The notes under the pieces are model-generated. The model was not told where the DNA came from. It did not search any database and was given only the letters and a program-made list of their open reading frames with translations. A DNA stretch of 64,000 bases from Micromonospora chalcea (GTDB lineage: Bacteria > Actinomycetota > Actinomycetes > Mycobacteriales > Micromonosporaceae), in contig NZ_MAGP01000104.1 of the NCBI RefSeq assembly GCF_002926165.1, forward strand, positions 1-64,000, given 5' to 3'. Both the position numbers and the translations under genes were made by a program. Below are positions 1-7,900 of the stretch, piece after piece (the first letter of the stretch is position 1; every line of letters starts with the position of its first letter).

Positions 1-49
1 GGCGGGTTCGGTCTCGCGTGTCCGGGGCGGGCGGTGGCAGACTGCGCCA

Positions 50-796
50 ATGGGCGATGCGACGGGGAACCGGCACCTGATTCTCCTGCACGGCATGGGC
101 GCCACCGGCGAGGTGTGGCCGCCCTGGGCGCCGCTGCTGGAGCGCCGCTGGCCCGGGCGCTGGCTCGCCCCCGACCTGGCCGGCCACGGCTGGTCGCCGC
201 CGCTCGACGGCTACTCGTTCGACGCCCTGGCCCAGCGCGTCGCGGACGGGCTCGGTCCGCTCCGGCTGGGCCCGCACGACCGGCTGGTGCTGCTCGGGCA
301 CTCGCTCGGCGGGGTGGTGGCGCTGGCGCTCGCGGCCCGGCAGCGGGCTCTTCCGGTGGACGCGGTGGTGGGGCTCGGCATCAAGGCGGTCTGGTCCCCG
401 GCCGAGCTGGCGAAGGCGAGCGAGCTGGCCGCCCGGCCGGTCACCTGGTTCGCCACCCGGGACGAGGCGGCCCGCCGCTACCTGCGCGTCTCGGGGCTGG
501 CCGGGCTGTTCGCCCCGGACCACCCGGTGGTGGAGGCGGGGCTGCGGCGGGTCGACGGCCGCTGGCGGCTGGCGATGGACCCGGCCGCGTTCGCGGTCGG
601 CGAGCCTCGGCTGCCCGCCCTGCTGGCCGCGACCGGCGTGCCGGTGCTGCTGGCCCGCGGCGAGCAGGACCCGATGGTGAGCGACGCGCAGCTCAAGGAG
701 CTGGGCGTGCCGGTGGCCACCCTGCCCGGCCTGGGCCACAACGCGCACGTCGAGGACCCGGCCGCCGTGCTCGCCCTGCTCGACGCGTACCTGTAG
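50..796 (+). CDS. alpha/beta-fold hydrolase
   Basis: A 248-residue single-domain alpha/beta hydrolase. The oxyanion-hole motif HGMG lies near residue 14, the nucleophile elbow GHSLGG (serine near residue 85) follows, the acidic residue is probably in EQDPMV near residue 205, and the catalytic histidine is in GLGHNAH near residue 227. Length and motif order fit small esterases, lactonases and haloperoxidase-like hydrolases. No signal peptide or membrane segment is visible, so it is likely cytoplasmic. The substrate cannot be told from sequence. It converges on the polyol-phosphate transferase gene with only 8 bases between the stops. No clear ribosome binding site precedes the ATG, and the upstream context is cut by the window edge. 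Confidence 0.85.
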   Translation: MGDATGNRHLILLHGMGATGEVWPPWAPLLERRWPGRWLAPDLAGHGWSPPLDGYSFDALAQRVADGLGPLRLGPHDRLVLLGHSLGGVVALALAARQRALPVDAVVGLGIKAVWSPAELAKASELAARPVTWFATRDEAARRYLRVSGLAGLFAPDHPVVEAGLRRVDGRWRLAMDPAAFAVGEPRLPALLAATGVPVLLARGEQDPMVSDAQLKELGVPVATLPGLGHNAHVEDPAAVLALLDAYL

Positions 797-804
797 AGCG
801 GGGC

Positions 805-2481
805 CTACACGACGGCGCGCTGCGCCGGGACCGCCCAGTCGGCCTCCAGCTCGCGGCGGGCGGCGGCGAGGAACGCCTCGGCGTAGGCGTCGGCGGGGAA
901 GTCGCCCAGGTAGCGGGTGCGCGCCGCCCAGCGCTGCGCGGCCTTCGGGTCGGCGTCGAGCAGGTCGGTGATCACCTGGTCCACGTTGGACATGTCGCGC
1001 CGCAGCACATAGCCGGACGCCGCGAGCGGGAACCGCTCGACGAAGTGCTCGCCGTCGGCGCCGGTGTCGGTGACCGCGTACGGCTTGCCGGAGTAGAGCC
1101 AGTCGGAGATGACGCCGGAGACGTCGGAGACCAGCGCGTCGGCGCGGTTGACGCACTCGGTGAGCGTCAGCTCGCGGGCCGCGGCGGCGCCGAACAGGTG
1201 CGGGCGGCCGGTCTTGGCCCGGTCGGCGGCGAGCAGCTCGGTGAGCCGGGCGAGCTGGCGGGCCGAGGCCGGGTTCTTGTCGGTGTACGGGTGGGCGCGC
1301 AGGATCACCGCCGCCCCGCGGTCGATCAGCCGGCGGATCAGCGTCTCGGCCACCGGCAGCGAGCAGTAGTTGGCGTCGGCGTGGTGCCCGGTCCAGGTCG
1401 GGGTGTAGAGGACCGTCGGGTGCGCCGAGGCGGCGGCCGGCTCCCGGCGTACCTCGATGGCTTCGACCTGGGGCCGGCCGACCACGACGAACTTGTCGGC
1501 GGGGATCTCCACGCCGGCGCGGGCGTACCTGTCGATCGCGGCCTGCCCGGCCACGAAGATCTTGTCGAAGATGGCCGAGACCGGGTTGGCGCTCGGGGCC
1601 TTGTCGCTGTCGCCGTGGTGCAGCTGCACGTGGGTGAGCTGGTTGAACCGGATCAGGTGGGCGTTCTTCGCGCCGTGGTTGACGTAGAACGCGACGCGCA
1701 GGCTGGGCACCAGCGCCTCGTCGAGCGCCTTCAGGGTGGGGCAGAGGACCACCGGGGCGCGGGTGGCGGCGGCGACGGCCGGCAGGAGCTCCGGCTCGCG
1801 CAGCACCACCATGAACGGGCGGCCGATCCGTTCCAGGTACGGCAGCCACATGGTGACCTGGTACTCGGAGCCGGGCGGCGCGGAGAAGTGCAGCACGAAC
1901 TCGGGCTGGTGGCGGCGCAGGGCATGGCCGACCGGGCCCCCGCCGGCGGGCGGCCGGAACCGGCGCCGGGCGAGGTCGAGCGCGACCGCCCCGCAGCCGG
2001 CGCCGACGAGCAGCGCGGCGGCGAGCGCCGTGAAGGCGGGCAGGGCCAGCGCGGCGGCGAGCGCCACCACGGCGAGCAGCACCAGCAGCGCGTCACCGAG
2101 CCGGGCGGCGACCAGCGGCGTCCACGTGCGTACCGGAAGGTTCGCCGCCCGGATCTCCAGCGCGCCGGCCTGCCGCAGCGGGCCGACCAGCAGCACCAGG
2201 CCGAGCAGGACCAGCGCGGTGGCCGCGAGGGCCGGGTCGAAGCCGTCGTCGAGGCGCCGGGCGTAGCCGACGAGGATGCCGGCGGCGACGAGCACCGTCT
2301 CGGCGAGACCGTCGGCGGACGGCCGGACCCGGCGTTCCCAGGCGGTGGCGGCGAGCGCCGCGACGGCCAGGGCCAGGCCCCAGCCGGTGGCGCCGGTGAG
2401 CGCCACGACCAGGAAGGCCAGCACCGCCAGCCCGGTGGTCAGTACTCGGGCGAGCAGCTTGCGGACCAGGTCACCACGCAT
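805..2481 (-). CDS. membrane-anchored CDP-glycerol/CDP-ribitol-type polyol-phosphate transferase (TagF/TarL family)
   Basis: Predicted to transfer glycerol- or ribitol-phosphate from a CDP-polyol onto a wall glycopolymer at the inner face of the membrane. Of 558 residues, about 10-165 are hydrophobic with roughly six membrane segments; the rest is a glycerophosphotransferase-type GT-B domain. Family landmarks are HHGDSDK near residue 280, VVGRPQ, TPTWTG, RAHPYTDKNP and SDVSGVISDW. The two conserved histidines (in HG and HP) are kept, but the HG box reads HGDSDK instead of the HGTPLK form usual in Bacillus and Staphylococcus TagF/TarL. Canonical family members are peripheral, so the membrane N-terminus is a clear difference. 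It follows the CDP-ribitol synthesis gene on the same strand with a 19-base gap, which makes ribitol phosphate the better guess for substrate. A paralogue lies at 23744-25498. Confidence 0.8.
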   Translation of the reverse strand: MRGDLVRKLLARVLTTGLAVLAFLVVALTGATGWGLALAVAALAATAWERRVRPSADGLAETVLVAAGILVGYARRLDDGFDPALAATALVLLGLVLLVGPLRQAGALEIRAANLPVRTWTPLVAARLGDALLVLLAVVALAAALALPAFTALAAALLVGAGCGAVALDLARRRFRPPAGGGPVGHALRRHQPEFVLHFSAPPGSEYQVTMWLPYLERIGRPFMVVLREPELLPAVAAATRAPVVLCPTLKALDEALVPSLRVAFYVNHGAKNAHLIRFNQLTHVQLHHGDSDKAPSANPVSAIFDKIFVAGQAAIDRYARAGVEIPADKFVVVGRPQVEAIEVRREPAAASAHPTVLYTPTWTGHHADANYCSLPVAETLIRRLIDRGAAVILRAHPYTDKNPASARQLARLTELLAADRAKTGRPHLFGAAAARELTLTECVNRADALVSDVSGVISDWLYSGKPYAVTDTGADGEHFVERFPLAASGYVLRRDMSNVDQVITDLLDADPKAAQRWAARTRYLGDFPADAYAEAFLAAARRELEADWAVPAQRAVV

Positions 2482-2500
2482 CTGGCACGTCCCGTCGGTC

Positions 2501-4000
2501 TCAGGCGCCGGTGGACAGCTCGGACCGGTCGGCGCCGGGCTGCGCCGGTACGGCGGCGACCTGCTCGCCGGGGGACCGGCGCACGTCGACCACCTGGCCG
2601 GTCAGTTCGGAGATCAGCACGTCCAGGGACGCCTGCGCGACCGCCTCGGAGGAGAGCAGCGTGTGCTCCGGCTCCTCGCCGAACGCCCGCGTCCGCATCG
2701 GGGTGGCGGTGCGCTCCGGGTTGACGCAGTTGACCCGTACGCCGAACTCGGCCCACTCGTCGGCGAGCGCCTGGGTGAGATTGACCAGCGCGGCCTTGGT
2801 GGCCGAGTAGAGCGCGTAGCGGGCCCGGCCCCGGGTGTACGAGCTGGACGTGTAGAGCAGCAGCTGGCCCTTGGTCTGCTGCAGGTACGGCAGCGACTGG
2901 CGCGCGATGGTGACCGGGCCGACGAAGTTGACGTGCAGGAGACGGTCCATCGTCTCGGAGTCCATCTCGGCGAGCGCGCCCTTCTCCAGGATGCCGGCGG
3001 TGACCACCACGTGGTCGATCCGGCCGGTGGCCTCGAACGCGGTCTTCAGCGCGGCGGTGACGTCCTCGGCGCGCTCGACGTGGGTGCCGGTGGTGGAGCG
3101 GCTGAACGGGAAGACCTGCGCGCCGTAGCCGCGGGCCAGCTCGGCGAGGTCGTGGCCGATGCCGTAGCTGCCGCCGAAGACCACGATGGTCCGGCCGGTC
3201 AGCTCCTCGGCGTAGCCGCGGTGGGTCAGCCGGGGCGCCTGGGCGGCGGCGAGCTGGAACAGCTTGTCGGCCAGGTGCACGTCGACCGGGTGGGTGACCT
3301 TGATGTTCTCGTCCGAGCCGTCGATCACCTTGATCGGCGTGCCGGGCAGGTAGCGCAGCACCACGCCGCAGTCGTCGGTGGCGGCGAAGTCGGGGTCGCC
3401 CTCGGCACGGCGGTACGCCTCGCGGATGGTGCCGGAGCGGAACGCCTGCGGGGTCTGGCCGCGGCGCAGCCGGGAGCGGACCGGGATGTCGGTGATGCAG
3501 TCGTCCGCGTCGACCTGGATGATCGTGTCGGCGGACGGGATGGCCACGTCGACGGCCGAGTACGTCCAGAGCGCGTTCACGCACTCGCGCACGATCCGGG
3601 CGCTGACCAGCGGGCGGACCGCGTCGTGGAAGAGGATGTTGACGTCGCCCTCGCCGACCGCGTCGAGCGCGATCCGGGTGGTGTCGTTGCGGGTCTCGCC
3701 GCCCTCGATCACCTTGGTGACCTTGCGGAAGCCGGCGTCGGCGACGATGCGCCGCGCGTCGTCGACGTGGCCGGTGGCCATCAGCACGATGATCTCGTCG
3801 ATCTCCGGCGCGGCCTCGAAGACGGCCAGGGTGTGCTCGATGATCGGCTTACCGGCGATCTTGAGGAGCTGCTTCGGGATGCCCAGCCCGAGGCGCGTGC
3901 CGGTCCCCCCGGCGAGGATCACGGCCACCGTACGCGCGGGTCGCCAGGGTGCCGGGCTCGCCGGCGCGGCGTCCGGTGCGGTGGTGTGGTCCTGCGTCAT
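2501..4000 (-). CDS. bifunctional ribulose-5-phosphate reductase / ribitol-5-phosphate cytidylyltransferase (Bcs1/Acs1-like fusion)
   Basis: Predicted to make CDP-ribitol from ribulose-5-phosphate, NADPH and CTP. Residues about 25-255 form an IspD/TarI-type cytidylyltransferase: the CTP-binding loop LAGGTGTRLGLGIPKQ, HDAVRPLV, and SRLRRGQTPQAF. Residues about 265-480 form a short-chain reductase with FGGSYGIG cofactor loop, VVTAG, and the YSATK catalytic tetrad part. This order, cytidylyltransferase then SDR in one chain, is that of Haemophilus Bcs1/Acs1, whereas Gram-positive TarI and TarJ are separate and TarJ is an MDR-type enzyme. It precedes the polyol-phosphate transferase by 19 bases. 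Upstream is a 104-base gap with a hairpin terminator, so it may have its own promoter; TAAGGT (4041-4046 on this strand) is a possible -10. A GAGG motif precedes the ATG. Confidence 0.85.
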   Translation of the reverse strand: MTQDHTTAPDAAPASPAPWRPARTVAVILAGGTGTRLGLGIPKQLLKIAGKPIIEHTLAVFEAAPEIDEIIVLMATGHVDDARRIVADAGFRKVTKVIEGGETRNDTTRIALDAVGEGDVNILFHDAVRPLVSARIVRECVNALWTYSAVDVAIPSADTIIQVDADDCITDIPVRSRLRRGQTPQAFRSGTIREAYRRAEGDPDFAATDDCGVVLRYLPGTPIKVIDGSDENIKVTHPVDVHLADKLFQLAAAQAPRLTHRGYAEELTGRTIVVFGGSYGIGHDLAELARGYGAQVFPFSRSTTGTHVERAEDVTAALKTAFEATGRIDHVVVTAGILEKGALAEMDSETMDRLLHVNFVGPVTIARQSLPYLQQTKGQLLLYTSSSYTRGRARYALYSATKAALVNLTQALADEWAEFGVRVNCVNPERTATPMRTRAFGEEPEHTLLSSEAVAQASLDVLISELTGQVVDVRRSPGEQVAAVPAQPGADRSELSTGA

Positions 4001-4056
4001 TGCCGTACCTCACTCTGGGTGAAAGGGGATGGATCCGAAAACCTTAACGCGGACGG

Positions 4057-4099
4057 CGGAGCGCACCGATCCGGGCGATCCCGGGACCGGTGCGCTCCG
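4057..4099 (-). terminator. hairpin terminator after the ABC ATPase gene
   Basis: A perfect 12-base inverted repeat (4057-4068 and 4088-4099, CGGAGCGCACCG and its complement) with a partly paired interior, six bases beyond the stop of the ATPase gene. There is no T tract, as is usual in high-GC actinobacteria. It separates the exporter genes from the downstream CDP-ribitol gene. Confidence 0.65.
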
Positions 4100-4104
4100 G
4101 CGGG

Positions 4105-4905
4105 CTACTTCTGGCCCTCGTACGCGTCGCAGACCTCCTTGGTGGGGCCGTCCATCCTCAGGACGCCGCCCTCCAGCCAGATGGTCCGCTCGCAGGTGTC
4201 CCGGATCGAGCCGATGGAGTGGCTGACCAGGAACACGGTGCCGGCGCTGTCGCGCAGCTCGCGGACCCGCTGTTCGCTGCGGACCCGGAACTTGCGGTCA
4301 CCGGTGGCCAGCGCCTCGTCGATGAGCAGCACGTCGTGCTTCTTCGCCGACGAGATGGCGAAGCGCAGCCGGGCGCCCATGCCGGAGGAGTACGTGCGCA
4401 TCGGCAGCGAGGCGAAGTCGCCGCGCTCGTTGATGCCGGAGAACTCGATGATCTCCGGGGCGATCTTCTTGACCTGGTCCGGTTGCATGCCCATGGCGAG
4501 GCAGCCGAGCACCACGTTGCGCTCGCCGGACAGGTCGTTGAGCAGCGCGGCGTTGACGCCCAGCAGGGACGGCTGGCCCTGGGTGTAGACCGCGCCGCGG
4601 GCCGGCGGGAGCAGCCCGGCGATGGCCCGCAGCAGCGTCGACTTGCCGGAGCCGTTGCTGCCGATCAGGCCGATCGCCTCACCCTGGTACGCGGTGAAGC
4701 TCACGCCCTTGACCGCGTGCACCTCGCGGATGTTCGGCGCCTTGGTGCGCGAGACGATCCGCTTGAGCGCGGAGACCGGTGTGGTGCCGCCGCTCGCGCC
4801 CTTGTGGATCCGGTAGATCACGTGCACGTCGTCCACCACGACTGTGGGCACGCGACCCGAGTCGATCACGGGACCGGCGTTCAGCGGCAGGGTCTGCTCA
4901 GCCAC
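4105..4905 (-). CDS. teichoic acid / polysaccharide ABC exporter, ATP-binding subunit
   Basis: ATPase of a TagH/Wzt-type exporter, which moves lipid-linked polymer across the membrane. 266 residues: Walker A GSNGSGKST at about 82-90, signature YSSGMGARL, Walker B VLLIDEAL, then the H-loop SHS. The stretch before Walker A (an insertion around SALKRIVSR) is typical of TagH/Wzt/KpsT-type ATPases. There is no long C-terminal carbohydrate-binding extension, so it resembles TagH cores and short Wzt forms rather than O-antigen Wzt with terminal recognition. It overlaps the permease gene by 8 bases, implying translational coupling. The context (CDP-ribitol synthesis and polyol-phosphate transferases downstream) supports a teichoic-acid-like cargo. 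Confidence 0.9.
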   Translation of the reverse strand: MAEQTLPLNAGPVIDSGRVPTVVVDDVHVIYRIHKGASGGTTPVSALKRIVSRTKAPNIREVHAVKGVSFTAYQGEAIGLIGSNGSGKSTLLRAIAGLLPPARGAVYTQGQPSLLGVNAALLNDLSGERNVVLGCLAMGMQPDQVKKIAPEIIEFSGINERGDFASLPMRTYSSGMGARLRFAISSAKKHDVLLIDEALATGDRKFRVRSEQRVRELRDSAGTVFLVSHSIGSIRDTCERTIWLEGGVLRMDGPTKEVCDAYEGQK

Positions 4906-5800
4906 GGCCGTACTCCTTCTCTCCGCGCCAGAAGTAGACGAACCCGCCGATGCCCATGACGACCGCCCAGAACAGGCCCAGCGCCCAGAGCTTCGGCGGC
5001 GAGCTGACCAGATCGGGCTGGTGGGAGTTGAGCAGCGAGAAGCGGGCCAGCTCGATGAAGACCAGCGGCGGGTTCCACTCCAGGAGGCTCGCGGCCCAGT
5101 GCGGCAGGTGCTGGCGGAACAGCGCCACCGGGTAGAGCACGCCGGAGGCGTACAGCCAGGTGCGCATCACGAACGGCATGATCTGCTTGAGGTCGGTGAT
5201 CTTGGAGCCGATCCGGGCCATGATCATGGTGAGGCCGATGTTGAAGACCGTCTGAAGCAGCAGCGTCGGGGCGAGCAGCAGCCAGCGCCAGGTCACCGGC
5301 TCGCCGGTGAACAGCACGATCGCGCCCAGCACGACCATCGACATGAGCAGCTGCTGGAGCTGCACCAGCGTGACCGTGATCGGCAGCGCGGCCCGGGGGA
5401 ACTGGAGCGCCCGGATCAGGCCCAGGTTGCCGGTGATCGCGCTGGTGCCGTTCGACACCGCGGTCTGGGTGAACATGAAGATGAACACGCCGGTGCACAG
5501 GTACGCGATGAAGTTCGACACGTTCCGGTTCTGCGACAGGATCACGCCGAAGATCAGGAAGTAGACCGCCGCGTTGGTGAGCGGTGTCAGCACCTGCCAG
5601 AGCTGCCCGAGCTGGGTGTTGCTCAGCGAGGACGCGACCTTCGCCCGCGAGTACGCGGTCATGAAGTGCCGGTACGCCCACAACCGGCGGGTGTACTCGC
5701 CCAGTGGTGGTCGTTCCCCGGCGACCCGCAACCCGTACCGCCGGGCCAGTTCGGCCCGGCTCAGTCCGGATTCGGGGTCGGCCACCGCGGTGTTGGCCAT
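4898..5800 (-). CDS. teichoic acid / polysaccharide ABC exporter, permease subunit
   Basis: ABC-2 type permease of the TagG/Wzm family, 300 residues with about six membrane segments (for example VYFLIFGVIL, VVLGAIVLF, LLLAPTLLLQTVFNIGL, LWALGLFWAVVMGIGGFVYF). The reading frame is open further upstream to 6022, but the start MANTAVADPESG at 5800 is preferred because GGAG lies about eight bases upstream and the extra N-terminus is arginine-rich low-quality sequence that would run into the divergent TetR gene. It heads the exporter pair, and its stop lies inside the ATPase start region. Regulation is probably from the 154-base interval shared with the TetR gene. Confidence 0.88.
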   Translation of the reverse strand: MANTAVADPESGLSRAELARRYGLRVAGERPPLGEYTRRLWAYRHFMTAYSRAKVASSLSNTQLGQLWQVLTPLTNAAVYFLIFGVILSQNRNVSNFIAYLCTGVFIFMFTQTAVSNGTSAITGNLGLIRALQFPRAALPITVTLVQLQQLLMSMVVLGAIVLFTGEPVTWRWLLLAPTLLLQTVFNIGLTMIMARIGSKITDLKQIMPFVMRTWLYASGVLYPVALFRQHLPHWAASLLEWNPPLVFIELARFSLLNSHQPDLVSSPPKLWALGLFWAVVMGIGGFVYFWRGEKEYGRG

Positions 5801-5919
5801 GATCAGGCGCTCCGATCTTTCGTGCTGATGGGGAGCAGTGCGGTGAACAGATCCAGCGTGGCCCGGCGGGGAGGAGCCGCCTCGCTGCTGCATGGAAGGT
5901 AGTCCACCGAACGTCGGGA

Positions 5920-5947
5920 CGCAACCGTACCGTCGTTGCGCTACATT
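5920..5947 (+). promoter_or_regulatory. leaderless promoter and possible TetR operator
   Basis: TACATT (5942-5947) fits an actinobacterial -10 box and sits seven bases before the GTG start at 5955, so transcription would begin at or next to the start codon. Just upstream is an inverted repeat CGCAAC-n9-GTTGCG (5920-5925 and 5935-5940), where an autoregulator could bind. No good -35 match was seen. Confidence 0.45.
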
Positions 5948-5954
5948 GTTCCAC

Positions 5955-6587
5955 GTGACGACCGAGAAGAGGCGTGCCCCGGCCGGCGCGGCGGTGCTGC
6001 GCGGGGAGATCACCAGCGCCATCCGTACCGCCGTGATGCAGGAGTTGGCCGAGGTCGGCTACGGTCGCCTCTCCATCGAGGCGGTGGCCCGCCGGGCCGG
6101 TGTGAGCAAGACCGCCATCTACCGCCGCTGGCGGTCCAAGCTCGACCTGGTGCTGGACATGGTCTCCGCCGTGGCGGGCCGCAACATCCCGCTGCTGGAC
6201 ACCGGCAGCCTGCTCGGTGACCTGGAGATCCTGCTGCACGTGATGGCGCGTGCGCTGCGTCACCGGCTGGCCGCGCAGATCATCCCGGACCTGCTGGCCG
6301 AGGCGGCCCGCAACCCGCAGATCGCGGAGAAGCTGCAGGCCGCCCTGGACGACTACCAGCAGGCGGTGGGGCGGATCCTGATCGGCCGGGCGGTCGAGCG
6401 CGGCGAGCTGTCCCCGGACACCGACCGGCGCGCCGCCGTCGATCTCATCGTGGGGCCGGTGTACTGGCGGATGGCGATCTCCCGGGCCCCGCTGGAGCCC
6501 GCCGAGGTGCCCCGGATGGCGGCCGCGATCGTCGCCGCCCTGCGGGTAGCATGCGTGGGGCCTGTGCGCGACGAGGTGGAAGTCTGA
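5955..6587 (+). CDS. TetR family transcriptional regulator
   Basis: 210 residues with an N-terminal helix-turn-helix: the segment LSIEAVARRAGVSKTAIYRR near residues 40-60 is the classical TetR recognition region, followed by KLDLVLDMV. The C-terminal half is a helical ligand-binding domain of the TetR_C_11-like type. The frame is open to an ATG at 5892, but the GTG at 5955 is preferred because it begins just before the conserved region, has no Shine-Dalgarno but a -10 box at leaderless distance, and keeps the divergent promoter free. It is divergent from the ABC exporter genes, so control of export, or of itself, is the obvious hypothesis. The ligand is unknown. Confidence 0.88.
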   Translation: MTTEKRRAPAGAAVLRGEITSAIRTAVMQELAEVGYGRLSIEAVARRAGVSKTAIYRRWRSKLDLVLDMVSAVAGRNIPLLDTGSLLGDLEILLHVMARALRHRLAAQIIPDLLAEAARNPQIAEKLQAALDDYQQAVGRILIGRAVERGELSPDTDRRAAVDLIVGPVYWRMAISRAPLEPAEVPRMAAAIVAALRVACVGPVRDEVEV

Positions 6588-6684
6588 CCCGGGTCGCTCC
6601 CCGGAGGGCCGTCGTCGATCATGAACAGAACGTCACATTCAGTCGGACAATCAGCGCGACCCGATTGTTTTCCTGACAGAGCGG

Positions 6685-6690
6685 TAGCAT
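6685..6690 (+). promoter_or_regulatory. candidate -10 box for the aminotransferase gene
   Basis: TAGCAT in the 150-base interval after the TetR gene; transcription would start about 40 bases before the ATG at 6738. The matching -35 region is poor (around ATTGTT, 6664-6669), so this is tentative. The interval is noticeably richer in A and T than its surroundings. Confidence 0.35.
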
Positions 6691-6737
6691 CCCCCGAAAT
6701 GTCTCCCATGAACCACGTGTCGACAGGAGGAAGCCCC

Positions 6738-7844
6738 ATGGCCGGGCCGCATCCAGAGTTCATTCCCCCCGCACGGCCGATCATCGGCGAGGCCGAGATC
6801 GAGGCGGCCGTCCGGGTGCTGCGGAGCGGCCGGGTCGTGCAGGGCCCCGAGGTCGCGGCGTTCGAGGAGGAGTTCGGCGACCTGGTCGGCGGCCGGCACT
6901 GCGTCGCCGTCAACTCCGGCACCTCCGCGCTGCAGCTGACGCTGATGGCGCTCGGCTTCGGCCCGGGCGACGAGATCATCGTGCCCTCGTTCTCCTTCGC
7001 CGCGAGCGCCAACGCGGTGCGGCTGGTCGGCGCCGAGCCGGTCTTCGTGGACATCGAGCCGGGCAGCTTCTGCGTCGACCCGGAGGCGGTCGCCGCCGCC
7101 GTCACGCCGAAGACCGTCGCGATCATGCCGGTACACCTCTACGGCCACCCGGCCGCGATGGACCGGATCATGGCGATCGCGCAGCAGCACGGACTCGCCG
7201 TGGTCGAGGACGCCGCGCAGGCGCACGGCGCCGAGCTGAACGGCACCCCGGTCGGCGCGTTCGGCACCGCCGGCTGCTTCAGCTTCTACCCGACGAAGAA
7301 CATGCACGCCCTGGAGGGCGGCATGATCAGCACCGCCGACGCCGAGCTGGCCCGTACCCTGCGGCTGCTGCGCAACCAGGGCATGGAGCAGCGGTACGCC
7401 AACGAGATCGTCGGCGCCAACATGCGGATGACGGACGTGGCCGCCGCCATCGGCCGGGTGCAGCTCACCCAGCTCGGCGAGTGGACCGAGCAGCGCCGCG
7501 CCAACGCCAAGTTCCTCGACTCGGCGATCACCGGCATGGTCACCCCGCCGGTCGCCGACGGCGCCCGGCACGTCTACCACCAGTACACCGTGCGCGTCAC
7601 CGGCAACCGGGACGCCGCCCAGGCCCGCCTCACCGAGCTGGGCATCGGCAACGCGGTCTACTACCCGACCCCGATCCACCGGCTCAAGCCGTACCTCGTG
7701 GACGGCAAGCCGGGCGCGTGGGACCTGCCGGAGACCGAGCGGGCCGCCGCCGAGGTCGTCTCGCTGCCGGTGCACCCGTCGCTGAGCCAGGCCGACCTGG
7801 AGCGGATCGCCGAGGGCGCGAACCTGGCCGGCGGTGCCCGGTGA
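6738..7844 (+). CDS. DegT/DnrJ/EryC1 (sugar) aminotransferase, WbpE/WlbC-type role proposed
   Basis: PLP-dependent aminotransferase of nucleotide sugars, 368 residues. Landmarks: NSGTSALQL near 59-67, VVEDAAQAHGA with the PLP-ring aspartate D158, and the Schiff-base lysine K187 in FYPTKNMHALEGG. The start at 6738 has a strong AGGAGG (6725-6730) seven bases upstream; an in-frame ATG at 6621 would add 39 residues without family similarity. It is followed 56 bases later by a Gfo/Idh dehydrogenase. An aminotransferase plus Gfo/Idh enzyme is the pair that converts UDP-GlcNAc-uronate to the 3-amino sugar in WbpB/WbpE and WlbA/WlbC systems. With the dehydrogenase, acetyltransferase and epimerase elsewhere in the window, UDP-2-acetamido-3-amino-glucuronate is the inferred product; other 3-amino sugars remain possible. 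Confidence 0.85.
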   Translation: MAGPHPEFIPPARPIIGEAEIEAAVRVLRSGRVVQGPEVAAFEEEFGDLVGGRHCVAVNSGTSALQLTLMALGFGPGDEIIVPSFSFAASANAVRLVGAEPVFVDIEPGSFCVDPEAVAAAVTPKTVAIMPVHLYGHPAAMDRIMAIAQQHGLAVVEDAAQAHGAELNGTPVGAFGTAGCFSFYPTKNMHALEGGMISTADAELARTLRLLRNQGMEQRYANEIVGANMRMTDVAAAIGRVQLTQLGEWTEQRRANAKFLDSAITGMVTPPVADGARHVYHQYTVRVTGNRDAAQARLTELGIGNAVYYPTPIHRLKPYLVDGKPGAWDLPETERAAAEVVSLPVHPSLSQADLERIAEGANLAGGAR

Positions 7845-7892
7845 GCGCGAGGAGTGAGCCGGGTTTGCGAGCCCCGCAGTCGCGAACGAAGG
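7841..7892. repeat. possible dispersed intergenic repeat between the two sugar genes
   Basis: The spacer GTGAGCGCGAGGAGTGAGCC...AGCCCCGCAGTCGCGAACGA, overlapping the aminotransferase stop, looks like an intergenic element that I recall seeing repeatedly ahead of genes in Micromonospora-type genomes. Only one copy is in this window, so its repetitive nature rests on memory. Confidence 0.3.
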
Positions 7893-7900
7893 AGGGCTCA

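Noticed and set aside
34..2724. 896-residue plus-strand open frame at the left end
   Set aside because: It overlaps the hydrolase in another frame and runs antisense through the polyol-phosphate transferase; its composition is the alanine/arginine/glycine mix of GC-rich shadow frames and no domain is visible.
2276..4588. 770-residue plus-strand frame opposite the CDP-ribitol gene
   Set aside because: Histidine/valine/glycine/aspartate-rich antisense composition without motifs; the minus-strand gene is clearly real.
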